Source: Chimonanthus salicifolius
Taxonomy: Eukaryota > Streptophyta > Magnoliopsida > Laurales > Calycanthaceae
Reading direction: 5' to 3'
Length of the DNA: 64,000 nt
Assembly (NCBI GenBank): GCA_013350335.1
Contig: CM023540.1
Location: 61,935,195 to 61,999,194, forward strand
Shown: piece by piece, positions 12,001 through 23,237 of the stretch
How positions within the stretch are numbered: position 1 is the first letter of the stretch
Layout of the letters: the number at the start of each line of letters is the position of its first letter
Notes under the pieces: model-generated
What the model saw: only the letters and a program-made list of their open reading frames with translations
What the model was told of the DNA's origin: nothing
The model's database searches: none
Made by a program: the position numbers and the translations under genes

Positions 12001-13398
12001 GATGACAATATTGTTCAACACCAAATGATGCAACCCTTCCTGCAGTCTGCTTTGCTTGTCGGCACGAACTATATACTGCTTCCCCTCGGATGACCAAAAT
12101 GTCACTCTTCGGCGATAACAATCAATATTGGCTTCATAACCAACCAACCAGTCCATGCCAAATATAATATCGTACTCAGTCATGTCGAGTACCAAATAAT
12201 TGAACTCAAATCTGAGTCCAGCGAGTTCTGTATTTATGGCCGTGCATATGAGTCCCAAAGATGTGTCTCCGACAGGGGATACTACTGTGAGTGTGGTGGA
12301 CAGCTTTTGTACTAGTGTTCCAGTAGCAGTTATAAAGGATGCAGATATAAAAGAGTGCGATGCTCCAGAATCAAACAATGCATAAGCATAAGAACTATTG
12401 ACAACAGCCATACCTTGAATCACATAATGATCCACATCCTCAGGAGGTTCCAGAGCAAATAGTCGTCCAGATCCGGTAGGATTAGGCGCCCGTCCCGCCT
12501 GATTATATGTCCTGCCTCCTCGGGAGTTAGCTGGCCTAGCTGGTGGACGGAAAGATCCTCTGGAATATGAGAGCCTATTGAGCTTTGGACAGTCTCTCTT
12601 GAAATGACCCGGCTGATTACAGTGGAAACAGTTGTTCACCCCTCTGAATGACTGGGTGACTGATGCAGATGGGGAGGGCTGGTTGGGACGAAAGCTCCCT
12701 GCGGACCCAGTAGATGGTGAGGGTCTACTGAAGTTCGGACGGAACCTCTTATTGGGCTGAAACCCACCCCTCCCACTTGGAGCTCGACGATTGTCCAACC
12801 GCACTATTGCATTCAACTCCTGTTCTGCTATTGTGGCCTTGCTGACCACCTCAGCCAATGTGGTGCACTTAAATATGGTCACTTTGGCCTTGATATTTGG
12901 CCATAGACCCCTCTCAAATTTTCTTGCCTTGCGAAGTTCTGTGTCCACCATATAGAATGCATAAATGGATAAACTGAGAAATTCACGGTGATACTCTGCC
13001 ACCGTCATAGAGCCCTGTACCAAGGACAGAAAAAGTTCCGTCTGTCGCTCCTTCTCCTCCTCCGGAAAGTAATGTTCCAGAAAGGTTGCTGAAAACTCAT
13101 TCCATGTCATGGCTGTCCTCTCCCTAACTGGTATGAGTTCCCTCTGCTTCTCCACCACCTCCCACCATTTACCGGCATTTTCTATCAATTGTGAAGTAGC
13201 CAGTAAAATCCTGTCAGCATGACTCGAGATCTTAAGTAATTTTAAGATCTGAGTGATCTTCTTCAGCCAGTGCTCGGCTCCGACAGCCCCTTCCTTCCCT
13301 TTGAAGTAGGGAGGACGCTGTTGTTGAAATTCTCGTGCCATACTTTGGTCACTGGCATCCCTGGAACTTTCACTCCTCAAGGATTTGTTTCCACTCAA
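9091..13398 (-). CDS. gag-pol: gag-pol polyprotein of A2, open but N-terminally truncated
   Basis: 1435 residues without a stop. Retrotransposon Gag core about residues 25-175; CCHC knuckle C257, C260, H265, C270; protease DSGAS at 343-347; reverse transcriptase about 515-700 with catalytic FIDDIL (D664, D665); RNase H with D811, E848, D873 and D916; integrase HHCC (H1021, H1028, C1058, C1061) and DD35E (D1091, D1152, E1188); chromodomain-like tail about 1380-1434, which in this clade is thought to steer integration to heterochromatin. The first eight residues come from filler and LTR sequence and are not native; Gag-derived sequence starts at 13374. All catalytic residues are present, but with no primer site or complete 5' LTR it could act only by supplying protein in trans if transcribed from elsewhere. 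It differs from A1 by roughly 1% by eye. Confidence 0.93.
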   Translation of the reverse strand: MSGNKSLRSESSRDASDQSMAREFQQQRPPYFKGKEGAVGAEHWLKKITQILKLLKISSHADRILLATSQLIENAGKWWEVVEKQRELIPVRERTAMTWNEFSATFLEHYFPEEEKERQTELFLSLVQGSMTVAEYHREFLSLSIYAFYMVDTELRKARKFERGLWPNIKAKVTIFKCTTLAEVVSKATIAEQELNAIVRLDNRRAPSGRGGFQPNKRFRPNFSRPSPSTGSAGSFRPNQPSPSASVTQSFRGVNNCFHCNQPGHFKRDCPKLNRLSYSRGSFRPPARPANSRGGRTYNQAGRAPNPTGSGRLFALEPPEDVDHYVIQGMAVVNSSYAYALFDSGASHSFISASFITATGTLVQKLSTTLTVVSPVGDTSLGLICTAINTELAGLRFEFNYLVLDMTEYDIIFGMDWLVGYEANIDCYRRRVTFWSSEGKQYIVRADKQSRLQEGLHHLVLNNIVINKAPVTELPAIVKEFVDVFPKELPGIPPMRELNFEIKLYPGTSPVSLPHYRMAPAEMSELKKQLDELLRLGCIRNSTSSWGAPVLFVKKKDGSLRMCVDYRKLNQLTVRNKYPLPRIDDLFDQLRGSSYFSKIDLMSGYHQIQVREEDIEKTAFRTRYGLFEFVVMPFGLTNAPAVFMDLMNRIFRPYLDRFVIVFIDDILIYSKSQEDHAEHLRIVLNTLRQNQLYAKASKCEFWLPEVKFLGHVITADGIGVDPAKVAAVSEWKAPKNVTEIRSFLGLAGYYRKFIMDFSKIASPLTRLTQKGVKYEWSELCNQRFEELKERLTTAPILVLPERGKGYEVQCDASGEGLGCSLMQRDRVVAYGSRQLKIHERLYPTHDLELAAVVFALKSWRHYLYGEKFEVFSDHKSLKYLFDQKELNLRQRRWMEYLADYEFTLRYHPGKANKVADALSRVSHASVAFFIRTEWEMLNSIREFNLYITNHGSMYNLIIRSNMVTKIEQEQRTDPEMAETWAKMSNGEVVPDWELRPGQGLMFRGRIYVPRSCRKELLIEAHQSKLSIHPGSTKMYHDLKRHYWWHGLKKDVADYVAHCLTCQQVKTEHQKPPGLLKPLAVPEWKWEHISMDFVTGLPRSSKGNDAIWVVVDRLTKSAHFIPIKMTDSSETLGRRYIKDIIRLHGIPQTIVSDRDGRFTGRVWQSMQSAMGTDLLISTAFHPQTDGQSERTIQTLEDMLRACMLEFKGGWEDHLPLVEFSYNNSYQASLQMAPFEALYGRPCRSPVCWTEVGEPALIGPELVAETTAQIQLIRQHLLTAQSRQKSYADKRRRFLEFEVRDMVFLKVSPRKGHMRFGKKGKLSPRYVGPFSIIRRMGDVAYQLALPSQLASLHDVFHVSMLMKYNPDPSHVLNVQDIDVQSDVTYVEKPVGILESEQRVLRNRAIQFVKVVWDRHGVEEATWELESEMRTSHPELFV

Positions 13399-13479
13399 AT
13401 CAATTTTATCACAATGGCAATTCCGTAAATTTGAATATTTTCATATAAAATGATAACTTTGAAATTCCAGTGTGTTACA
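13377..13479 (-). other. deletion scar: 18-bp filler plus 85-bp LTR remnant
   Basis: Gag homology with A1 stops at 13376. Bases 13377-13394 match neither flank. From 13395 the sequence is the last 85 bases of the family-A LTR, with two substitutions against 8944-9028. TTTCACTC/TTCCACTC on the two sides of the filler suggests microhomology-assisted end joining. Confidence 0.8.
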
Positions 13480-14240
13480 AGCTCACCCCGAATTATTTGT
13501 GTAATTTAATTTGAGAACCCTACTTCACTCGATTTTCGAGACAAAAATTTTAAAAAGAAGGTTATATTGTAACACCCCAATTTCTCAATGAAATGGAAAA
13601 TTACCAAAATGCCCCTGGGTTGTTAAATTAATTATTTTGTGATGATAAGTAAGGAAATAGTGGGGTCCATTGCTCAAATTAAAATCATATGAGCACATTA
13701 TGAGTGTTAAGCTTGATTGGATGGGTAATTTCCATCATTTGGGTCAAAAATGGCTAAATGGGTCAAAGGGCCCAAATGGGACCCATGGGGTCAAAATGGA
13801 TGATTTGACCGTTTTGTATATTTAAATTAAATGGGGTTAAGCGTATTTGATTGGAAATCAAGTAGAGAAGAAATTGGTAGGCCTGACCCATATGCAAAAA
13901 CCGATTACAAATGACCAAAATACCCATAATTGGGTCATGGATCAAAAACGGGTCAAGGAGCTAAAAGTGGACCCAATGGGTCGAGTTGACTATTGTTGAC
14001 CGTGTGAACCCTCAAGGGAGCTAAAACACGAGTTAAATCAGTGAGTGGGACTGAGGTGAGTTGAAATTAAATCAAGTTATGAGTCAACTCATGTGCATTG
14101 AATGAAAAACATTAAATGTGATGAGTTGGGTTGGAATAAAAATACCTTGAGTTGGGTGAGTCAAAATGGAAACCCATGGGACTGTAAATCAGTGAGTTCA
14201 AGTGGGAATTGGAAGAGTTTTGCTCAGCTTTAACCACCCA

Positions 14241-14270
14241 AAACAAGTCCCACACGTTGGGGACTTGTTT
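14241..14270 (+). promoter_or_regulatory. conserved 11-bp-arm stem in U3
   Basis: AAACAAGTCCC pairs perfectly with GGGACTTGTTT around the 8-base loop ACACGTTG. The same stem recurs at 29933-29957 and, on the other strand, near 19482-19510, always in the U3 of family-C LTRs. Confidence 0.55.
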
Positions 14271-15088
14271 GGGGTGAGTTCCATGATCAATGATAAATGA
14301 AATGCATAGTTTGAGGTGAGTTGCTTGGGAATCTGAATGGCTGCATGGGTAGCTGCCAAGGGGTGCCTTGGATGGCACCTAATACCCATTGGTTTGTGCA
14401 TGAATTGATGAGGGAGTGGAGGAGTTTTGGTGGCTGAATTACAAAAACAATGAGCACCCATGTGTGGCCGATTTTATCATTGTGAAAGCCTTACAATTCC
14501 ATCTCTTTCTCCCTCTCTGCAATTGGTGTTCTTGGCTGGAACAGCAGAGGCTTTTGGTACCAAATATCCAAGCATATAACCAGCAAGGAGTTAAGGAAGC
14601 AAGGATTAAAAGACAAGGATCAAAGGCATAAGAAAAGCTTGGAAAGTGGTAAGTTTTTCCATTGATTTATGTTTAATAAATGGGAAAAATAAGACATGAT
14701 TCGGCCATGTGATGGTTAAATCTATCAAGGGTAAAAGCAGGATTCTTTTATGTCCAATTAGATGGAAAACATGGACATAGGGTTCGGCCACTTTGGATGG
14801 CCGAACCCCATGAAATATTATGGTTAAACTTGATGGTTTTGTAAGATTTAAACCATGCAAGTATAGGACTGATTTTAGAGGTTTAAGATACATACTTTGG
14901 AAAGATTGAAAGCATGAATTTGAATGTCATAATTTGGCCATACTATGGCCGAATTTGACAAGGGTCTAAACCATGTAAGAGATGGCTTGGTTTTCATGTT
15001 TTGGAAACATGAAAACCATGGATTTTGTAGACTGTTTTTGATAGTTTTGGAAATTAAAACCCTATGAAAATGGGCTAATTTTTGGAGG

Positions 15089-15770
15089 TTTGTTTGAAAG
15101 TTAAAACCTGATTTAATATACTGTTATTATATTATTATCTGAGGTTTAAAAACAGTAAACCTAACCATTGGGTTCGGCCACCATGGAGGGCCGAACCCCA
15201 TGTAAAAGGATGTTGGTGTTCATGTTGGAAAAACATGTAAACCATAGACTTTTCATGGACTGTTTTGGATGGTTTGTTTGAAAGTTAAAACCTGATTTAA
15301 TATAATATTATTACATTATTATCTAAGGTTAAAAACAGTAAACCTAACCATTGGGTTCGGCCACCATGGAGGGCCGAACCCCATGTAAAAGAATGTTGGC
15401 GTTCATGTTGGAAAAATATGTAAACCATAGACTTTTTATGGACTGTTTTGGATGGTTTGTTTGAAAGTTAAAACCTGATTTAATATACTGTTATTACATT
15501 ATTATCTGAGATTTAAAAACAATAAGCCTAACCATTGGGTTCGGCCACCATGGAGGGCCAAACCCCATGTAAAAGGATGTTGGTTTTCATGTTGGAAAAA
15601 CATGTAAACCATAGACTTTTTATGGACTGTTTTGGATGGTTTGTTTGAAAGTTAAAACCTGATTTTAATATACTGTTATTACATTATTATCTGAAGTTTA
15701 AAAACAGTAAACATAACCATTGGGTTCGGCCAACATGGAGGGCCGAACCCCATGTAAAAGAGGGTTGGTT
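15089..15770 (+). repeat. 184-bp tandem repeat, about four units, each with one hairpin
   Basis: The phrase TTTGTTTGAAAGTTAAAACC starts at 15089, 15273, 15456 and 15640, giving periods of 184, 183 and 184. Every unit ends with a GGTTCGGCCA hairpin and the flank CCCATGTAAAAG. This shows that the hairpins can multiply by local tandem duplication. Confidence 0.88.
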
Positions 15771-16661
15771 TTCATGATTGGAAAAGATGGAAACCATAGA
15801 CCTTTGTGGATTGTTTTTGGCTAAACCATGGGCTTAATATGGCTAAGGGGTAGAGCCAATTAGTATTTAAACAAAGGACATCATTGAGCAAAGAACCCCA
15901 TGGACTGTTTTCATGGGCCATTTTATGGATGTATGTGTGATTAAAAATGGAATCATGTTTGCTGTTTTGGTCGTCCAAAACATGACTGAACCATGTTAAG
16001 GTTACGGTTAAGGTTGTAGAATTTAATCAAGGTATTGGTGGCAATGGCAAATCTGTGAATACAAGCCAAATGAAGAGATTGATCAAAAGTACTTATAAGA
16101 TGTTTTAGGTCTCATATGTGAATGGACATGTAAATAAGATTATGATTTACTTATTGTTACATAATAAGGTACCGAAAGTTGAACGACGAACGAGTCGTGA
16201 CCGGTTAAAGACTAAGAAAGAACGAACGCTGAAGTGATTCTTAAGTAGGTTTCCTACCTACTTGTAACCACGGGTTTTACCCAGTTTTTCTTACTATACT
16301 CTTGTTTTAATATATATGTTTCAAAGGATATATTATGCATTAACAAATGGCATACAGGCATTGTCATCTCATGCATAGTCATGGGATAATGAATGAAGTT
16401 CTGTAGTGATGGCTACAAATGTACATGATGGGGGTTGCTCATTGCATGTACATATTTTATAGAAGAGATGAAAGTGTGTTGTAATTTACCTTGTCGGTGC
16501 AAGGCACGTCAAGTGATGGCTATGAAAGTACATAATGGGGGATGCCCATTGCATGTGCATATTTCATAGCATTGTTTTAACTGTTTTTAATGATCATGTA
16601 TTATGATATATATGCATGTTTTATATGCTGACATGTGGTAGCCCTGATTCGGGAACCTACT

Positions 16662-16682
16662 GGGCGCGTTGATCTAACGCCC
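16662..16682 (+). promoter_or_regulatory. conserved GGGCG/CGCCC palindrome
   Basis: GGGCGCGTTG and CTAACGCCC flank an AT centre, preceded by GGGAACCTACT and followed by TAATTCTATCC. The flanks are shared with the other family-C LTRs. Confidence 0.55.
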
Positions 16683-17021
16683 TAATTCTATCCTCAGAGG
16701 AGATTGCAGGTACAAGCAAAGGGAAAGGAAAGGTCGTTGACCGGGAGGGGAGCCAAACCTAAGTGCTTGAATGAAGGACTGAACTACTTTATATTATTGT
16801 CTTTTGAATACTTTTGTGGGACATGTAATAATTCACTACTTACTATGGTTTGATTAGGTTGATAACATTTGGATGGTTGATCTATGTTAAATAATGTTTA
16901 AGACTGTTACTTGCTATCTGGTCCTTCTATTCCGCAATTAATCTAGGTTATTCCGCATGTTGATGTTAGTTCCATGTGTGATTCGTAATCATGGTCTAGT
17001 CCATGTACACATGGGTGGCCA

Positions 17022-17055
17022 GTTAAGGTTCAGACTTGGGTAGTCTGAACTTAAC
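17022..17055 (+). promoter_or_regulatory. conserved U5 stem-loop, with compensated pair
   Basis: Outer GTTAAG/CTTAAC and inner TTCAGACT/AGTCTGAA. Against C1 (TCGGACT/AGTCCGA) a G-C pair has become A-T with both sides changed. Confidence 0.7.
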
Positions 17056-17151
17056 TCGCGTCGTGACGCCCCCGCTCTCTTTCGATGTTTTATTATAACT
17101 TAAAAAAAAAAAATTAGACTCTGAAATTCATGGAAAGGGCGGGGCGTTACA

Positions 17152-19867
17152 CTCATCGTCAAGGTAAATCACAATACACTTTCATTTCTTCTTGATGATA
17201 TTCCTCCTGGCGGGACCCTCATCGCCTAAGGAGGCCAATGTGGCTCTCATCATCATAATATTTCTCCTGGCGGGACCCTCATTGCCTAAGGAGACCGATG
17301 TGATTCTCATCATTATAACATTTCTCCTGGCGGGACCTGCATCGCCTAAGGAGACCAATGTATTTCTCATCATTATAACATTTCTCCTCACGGTACCTGC
17401 ATCGCCTAAGGAGACCAATGTATTATCATCATCATGATACTACTCCTGGCGGGACATGGATCGCCTAAGGAGACATTCCATAATCATCATCCCATGTCCA
17501 TGCATGAGATGCCAATGAATATATGAAGCATGTACATAAATCTCATGATTCAAAAACCAATTGAAACATAATAATAATAACAACATATCTTATCAAAATC
17601 ATGATAAAACTAATCATCATAGTGGTTACAAGTAGGTAGGAAACCTACTGAGAACTCGCTTAAGTGACCGTTCCTTTCAAGCGTCAACCGATCATGACTA
17701 GCGTGCCGTCAAAGAGATCCGTCACCTTGTTCACATAAACCATGAATCAACTTTAATCCCAAGCATTTATTTTGATTGGGTTCGGCCATACAACATGGCC
17801 GAACCACATCATCTAAGTTTGGTCCCTCATTTCATCTCTTGATTGTTACCCTTATTCACAAAACTGCCATTGCTACCAATACTTAGTTATATCATGCTTT
17901 TAACTTTAAAAACTATCGATTATCTCCATGAAATGGATTCATAAAACCCATAGTCATGGTCCATGGGGTTCGGCCATACATATGGCCGAACTCAATGGTT
18001 TCCACATTTGAACGTTCATGTCACAACTTAGCCATAGTACCCTTATGGTTCGGCCATGAAATGGTCGACCCACGACTTGTCCAAATGTTCACTTGGAACC
18101 CTTTTAAATACTTCATATTGTTCCATAATCTTCAAACTTGAAACCCTTTGATTCAATAAAACAGTCCATATAAAATGGTCCATGGGGTTCGGCCATGTGG
18201 TTCCCTTGGTTCAATGATTCCATCTTATGTACTTAACTTAGGCTTTACTCTTTAATCATAAGAACCATATGGTTCAGCCATCCAATGGCTAACCCAAAAC
18301 AGTACCTATATCACCATTTTAATCACATAGAAATCCCATAATATTGCATGGTTTCTATCCCTCAAAACCATTACAAATCACCATAAAATTATCACACCAT
18401 TTCATGGGGTTGGCCATCCCAATTGGCCGAACCTTATGGCCTATGATTTATACCCCTTTTGTCAAATACTTAGCCTTATTTAAAACATGCAAACCTCTCC
18501 ACCATTGATATGATTTCCATCTCTCCAAAGCCCTCCCAATCATCAAATACTTTCATGGGGTTCGGCCATCCATGGTGGCCGAACCCTATGTCCATGACTT
18601 GGTCCTCTTAAACATATTTTATGTCTCATTAACCATGTAATAATCAGTATAATATTACCGGGTTTTTACCTTTCAAAAACCATCCAATAACCAACCCAAT
18701 GATGCATTTTATCAATCTATACCACCTTTACCCAAGGTTAAATTCCTTGATACATTCGACCATTCCATGGCCCAAAACATGACACTCAATTCTTTTCAAA
18801 ACATGCTTCTTAGGTCTAAATAAAACATCCAAATCAGTCCATCACTTTGCATGGTTTTCACTTTATAAAAACCATCAACATGACCATCACATTTCATGGG
18901 GTTCGGCCAACCAAGGTGGCCGAACACTATGGTCCATGTTTTCTATCTTTGAACCATCAATATACCTACTCCATACCCTTGGTAGATTCAGCCAACCCAT
19001 GGCCAAATCATGTTTCATTTATCCCATTTTATTAAACAAAACTCCATGGAAATGCTTACCGAATTCCAAGCTTTTCTTCTTGTCTTTGCTCTTTGCCTTC
19101 TTCCCTCTTGTTTCCTTCCTTCTTCCTTAGCTTCTAACCGAATTGGTGCTTGATCAAAGGTGAAAAACATCACTGCTGGTTCGGCCAAGAAAATGAGTTT
19201 GGAGAGAGAGGGAGGGAGATGGATTTCTAAGACTTGCAATGACAAATTCGGCCAAAGGAGGTGTTCATTCCTTTTGTTAAATCAGCCACGTAATCCACTC
19301 ATTTCCCTCATAAAATCTTGCTCATACCAATGAGACACTTGCTGCCAACCAATGTACCCATTGGCATCCCAACGTTGGAGGCTTGGGTTTCCATATGAGA
19401 TGGAAACCCCTCCATATTCCCATGAGATTTTTATCTCATTCTCATTCAATTCCATTTAACATTATGCATGGAAACTACCATTACAAGTCCCCAATGTGTG
19501 GGACTTGTTTTGGTTTGTTTGAAACCAAGGTACCTCCTCATATTCCATTTGACTCAATGGAAATAAGACCTCTTTGATTTCCATTTGAACTCACTCGAAC
19601 TCAATGGCTTAACTCATCACATTAATTGCCATTCATTTATTACACTTGAGTCAACCCAACCATTTAATTTAAATGCAACTCATTCCAACCCCAACTAAAC
19701 CTGATTTGACTCACAATTGAGCTCACTCAAGGGTCCACACAGTCAACCATGGTCAACATGGTCAACCCGACCCATTGGGTCCCCATTTAGCCCATTGACC
19801 CAATTGGCGCCTTAATCCAATTATGGGTGATTTAGCCATCTTAAGTGTGGTTTTCATGTGTGTATCT
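17152..19867 (-). repeat. 3' LTR of C1, left part
   Basis: Collinear with 38946-40099 of the 5' LTR and continues past it. Holds a 60-bp minisatellite, the GTAGG palindrome (17636-17648), GGTTCGGCCA hairpins (near 17779, 17968, 18041, 18187, 18558 and 18900, some degraded), a GA-rich stretch (about 19060-19230), the CAAGTCCC stem and TTGAC-rich U3. Interrupted at 19868 by solo LTR B1. Confidence 0.88.
17201..17480 (-). repeat. 60-bp minisatellite, about five units
   Basis: CTCCTGGCGGGACC followed by CATCGCCTAAGGAGACC recurs exactly every 60 bases from about 17203. Because 60 is a multiple of three, it opens short repetitive frames on both strands that are not genes. The paired block is at 38985-39270. 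Confidence 0.9.
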
Positions 19868-19955
19868 TGTAACGCCCACCCCATTTTCACCAAAATCAGA
19901 GTCTATTTTTTTTTTGAAATGAATAGTGACAACGGGCGCAGACGTCACGACGCGA

Positions 19956-19989
19956 GTTAAGTCCGAGCTTCTAAAGCCCGGCCCTTAAC
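19956..19989 (-). promoter_or_regulatory. conserved U5 stem-loop
   Basis: Outer GTTAAG/CTTAAC, inner CCGAGCTT with AAGCCCGG. The single A-C mismatch on plus becomes a G-U wobble in the element-sense RNA. Confidence 0.65.
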
Positions 19990-20373
19990 TGGCCAACCCC
20001 ACGCGTGCGCGGAACGAAGTCCACGAGAACGGTTTACGCTTAGGAAGTAAGCTTGTGGAATATAATTAGATGCGGAACATTATAATAGAGACTATCCTAC
20101 CAGTTTTTAGATAGAAGGGAAGATACATCATTAAATTACTAAAATACCCCTATGTTCATAATTATGTCTCAAAATGATAACGTCCAGAGTATAGTCCAAA
20201 CCATAGCAAGAAACAGTAATTATTACATGCCGACAAGCTAAGCTACTTAAATTACATTTTTTCCAAATGAAACTTAAATAAAACTAAGTATCCGCTTTCC
20301 CAAGCTCCTAAGCTTGGCTCCCGTCATGTCCACCATTTCCGCTGTCTCCTGCGTCATTAGCTAGGGTAGAAGT

Positions 20374-20394
20374 AGGGCGTTAGACAACGAGCCC
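20374..20394 (-). promoter_or_regulatory. GGGCG palindrome, decayed
   Basis: GGGCGTTAGA then CAACGAGCCC. One arm base is changed compared with B2. Confidence 0.5.
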
Positions 20395-20544
20395 AGTAGG
20401 ACTCCGAGTAGGGCTAGCACATGGATTAGTGATACAAGCATACCAATAATAATATGATAAATCCCATAAAATGAATGTCATGCCATGGGTGCCTATGTCA
20501 TGTGTCCCACCCATCATCTATGTCATCATTAAATGTCATATCCC

Positions 20545-20760
20545 CCTTGACGGCAAAGCCTCGTCAAGGTGTCCCCGTGTTTGCTTCTCGGTTGTCCCGA
20601 CGGAGCATGGACTCCGGTTATAGCATATCAAGCTATCCCCATGTTTGTTCTCGGTCGCTCCGACGGTGTATGGACTCTGGTTATAGCGCATCAAGCTATC
20701 CCCATGTTTGCTTCTCGGTCACCCCGATGGAGCATGGACTCCGATTCCTTTATTTTCCCG
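20545..20760 (-). repeat. LTR minisatellite, units of about 64 bp
   Basis: Three to four units hold CTCGGTCGCCCCGACGG and CATGGACTCCGG separated by CAAGCTATCCCCATG. Related arrays stand at the same place in B2 (34040-34235) and B3 (40745-41000). It ends at a CATGCATGAGATG motif. Confidence 0.88.
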
Positions 20761-23237
20761 CCCATGCCATGCATGAGATGTAAGTGCATTATGCTATGTA
20801 GTATATATATGATTCATATCACTAATATAAAATCCATAGCATTGGAATATAATCCTTAGCCTTAAAAATGTCATCCATAGCATTAAAATATAATCCATAG
20901 CATTTAAAATATCATCCATAAAATAAACCATATAATTACCGAAATAAAATACGGAAACCATCACATACACATAATCTACGGCTTACAAAAAGGTAGGAAT
21001 CCTACTGAATATCGCTTAGCGTCCTTTTACGTTTAGGTTCGATAATCCGGTAGCCGATCGCGTACCGTTTGCGACGTCCCGATACCTTATTATATGTTTA
21101 CCAAATTAGTCCATATTTTATCCATGATTAAGTCCCTAACTGATCACAACCTAAGATCCATTAATGATCCCTAATTATGTTACAAGGTTATCAAAATCAG
21201 CCCTTAACTTAGCCTCATTTCCGTTGCATAATTCCAATTTTTAGCCCATTAAACATTCTAATTTGTGAACCTAAAACGCAGCAACCCTAAGTTTCATTTA
21301 GTCACTCATAATGTCATCTTAATGCACCCAAGTTCATGTCCAACCTAGATGGGGTTCGGCCATGGTATGGTTCTTCAATGTGGCCAATAATTATGGTTAT
21401 GCCACTAGACTTCCATGGTTTAATATCTCCTCTATCCATGTACATTTTTGTCCATAATTCATCCACATACTTAGCCCCATTAATGATTCATTGACCATGA
21501 CCTAACATCCCTAAAATCAGCCACTTAATTTAATTAAATTTGCAATCATCTAATCCCATGCATAATTCAATATTTGGCCCCTAACATGACCTACAATTGG
21601 GTCATGGGTTCGGCCATGGTGTATGGCCGAACCCATGATGCCTTTTTTCCATTTTTCTTGGGTCCATTTCACCTCATTTGGTCCCACCATAACTGAATTT
21701 AAAACATACATTTAAATCATCCTTTCAAAATCATTATGAGACATACTTTGGTCCATTTAATTTAACCATCCTTCCTCTTTATTTTCCATGGTTCCAAGAC
21801 CCCAATTTTCCTCAAAGTCTCCCCATGGGGTTCGGCCATGTACCATGGCCGAACCCATGGTCCATAGTTTTTATTTTTAAAACTTCATTTCTACCCATTT
21901 AAACCTTGTTTAAAATGCTAAAGAAAAATCCATTTAATTACCATTAATTTCCATACATTCATAACCATTAATTTCATCATTCCATCACCATAGGGTTTGG
22001 CCATACACCATGGCCGAACCCATGGTTCATGATTCACCATTTTTCCTAGCTTCTTGAGGCCACAACATCATTCACACACTCCATGATTTTTCCTCATTAA
22101 AACCCCTTTAAAATCTTTCCAACATTTAATCATTTACAACCCTAAAAATCATAATCATTCTCCATAGTTTTAAACCTTAAAACCCCAATTAAATTCATCC
22201 ACAATTTACCATGGGGTTCGGCCATACTACATGGCCGAACCCTATGGCCCATCAATCCATTCAAAACCCATCTTTCCATGCTTAATCCATTTAATTCCAT
22301 AACCTCCTTAATCATTTTATTTTTCTTAATCTATCTCTTCCATTACATCCATTTCTCATCTTATCATTGGATGGATCTTAGATCTAAGGCCCATAACATT
22401 TGTGGCCACCATTCATTCTAAGAAATGGGTTCCATAAATACATCTTAACCTTTTTAGAAAATATAAATTCTTGTTTAAGAATTTCTTACCACACCGACGA
22501 CTCCTCCGGTCTTTCTTTGCTCCCGTCGGACTCCTTGGCCTCCTTCCTCCTTCTTCTTGATCTTTGGTCGGCCAAGATGCTTGATCAATGGTGAACCCCT
22601 CCAAACTTAGGATCGGCCAAGGTAGGGTTTGCTTGAGAGAGGGAAGAGAGGACATGATATGAAGAACTACCCAAGGTCTTGAGTGATGGACTTATGCTTG
22701 CACTTCCTTCTCTTTTCTTCTCTTCTTCTTCTAAGTTTTTTCTTCTCCTTTTCCTTAGAGATGAGGGACGGTGGTGAGAGGGTGGATAAGAGAAATGAGA
22801 GTGTAGCTTGGGTGGTAAGGTGAAAGCCATCCAATCCTTTAGTTCCTTAGCCTACACACTTCCATGATGGTTCTCACCCACCAAGCATGGTTCCCTTGTC
22901 CTTGGTGGTGGTGGTTGAGACCAAACCACCACCAAGCCAACGGTTTTGGCCCCTTGTGAGAGAGTGGTTTGGTATTCCCCCTTTGACCACTTGACCATAT
23001 GATGAGGGGTACGGGTCCCCATACCTTGAGTGGTGGTGGTTGAGATGAAACCACCACCCTAAGTCCACAGTATTTTTTTGTGTTTCTTTGGGTGGTTTCA
23101 ATGGGATGAAACCTCCATTTGACTTGCCCTTTTGACTTATTCATTTGACCCTAATTTGACCAACCTAATTAATTAAATTGAATCCTTACTTAGGTTAATT
23201 AATTCCTATTTACTTTAGTTCCATTTAATTCTCTTTC

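Larger units (their letters stand above)
5188..13479 (-). mobile_element. Tekay/Del-type element A2 (right copy of tandem array), 5'-deleted
   Basis: Second copy of family A. Its 3' LTR is the shared LTR 5188-9028 and its interior is 9029-13376. It ends in an 85-base remnant of its 5' LTR (13395-13479) after 18 bases of filler. Primer site, leader, the first part of gag and nearly all the 5' LTR are missing. The remnant ends exactly at the LTR terminus GTGTTACA, so the right-hand insertion edge is preserved at 13479. Confidence 0.88.
13480..17151 (+). mobile_element. 3' end of a plus-strand family-C element (C2)
   Basis: Bases 13480-13567 are the reverse complement equivalent of 24209-24295, the last interior bases of this family, including a purine-rich AAAAAGAAGG before the LTR. 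They are followed by a complete 3' LTR (13568-17151). The family-A array interrupts the interior. Its left part, gag-pol and 5' LTR would lie left of the window. The 3' LTR abuts C1 LTR sequence at 17152, and the first bases there, CTCAT, should be the target duplication. Confidence 0.85.
13568..17151 (+). repeat. family-C LTR, 3' LTR of C2, 3.58 kb
   Basis: Runs from TGTAACACCCC to GGGGCGTTACA in element sense. Contents in order: U3 with clustered TTGAC/GTCAA, a perfect 11-bp-arm stem (14241-14270), a GA-rich stretch (about 14500-14640), GGTTCGGCCA hairpins (14781, 15171, 15354, 15538, 15723 and a weaker one near 14935), a 184-bp tandem array, GTAGG palindrome (16245-16257), a short two-unit block (about 16390-16565), GGGCG palindrome (16662-16682) and U5 stem-loop (17022-17055). 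No gene seen. Confidence 0.92.

Noticed and set aside
17182..17437. Repetitive frames on both strands (also 38970-39225, 20475-20859, 33994-34262, 40703-41033)
   Set aside because: Shadows of 60-64-bp minisatellite units open on both strands.
22413..23144. Several 75-101-codon frames near GA-rich and GGTGGT stretches (also 36632-37031, 7591-7872, 19015-19245, 42417 and around)
   Set aside because: They follow purine/pyrimidine-rich runs or GGT repeats in LTRs and are not kept between related LTRs.
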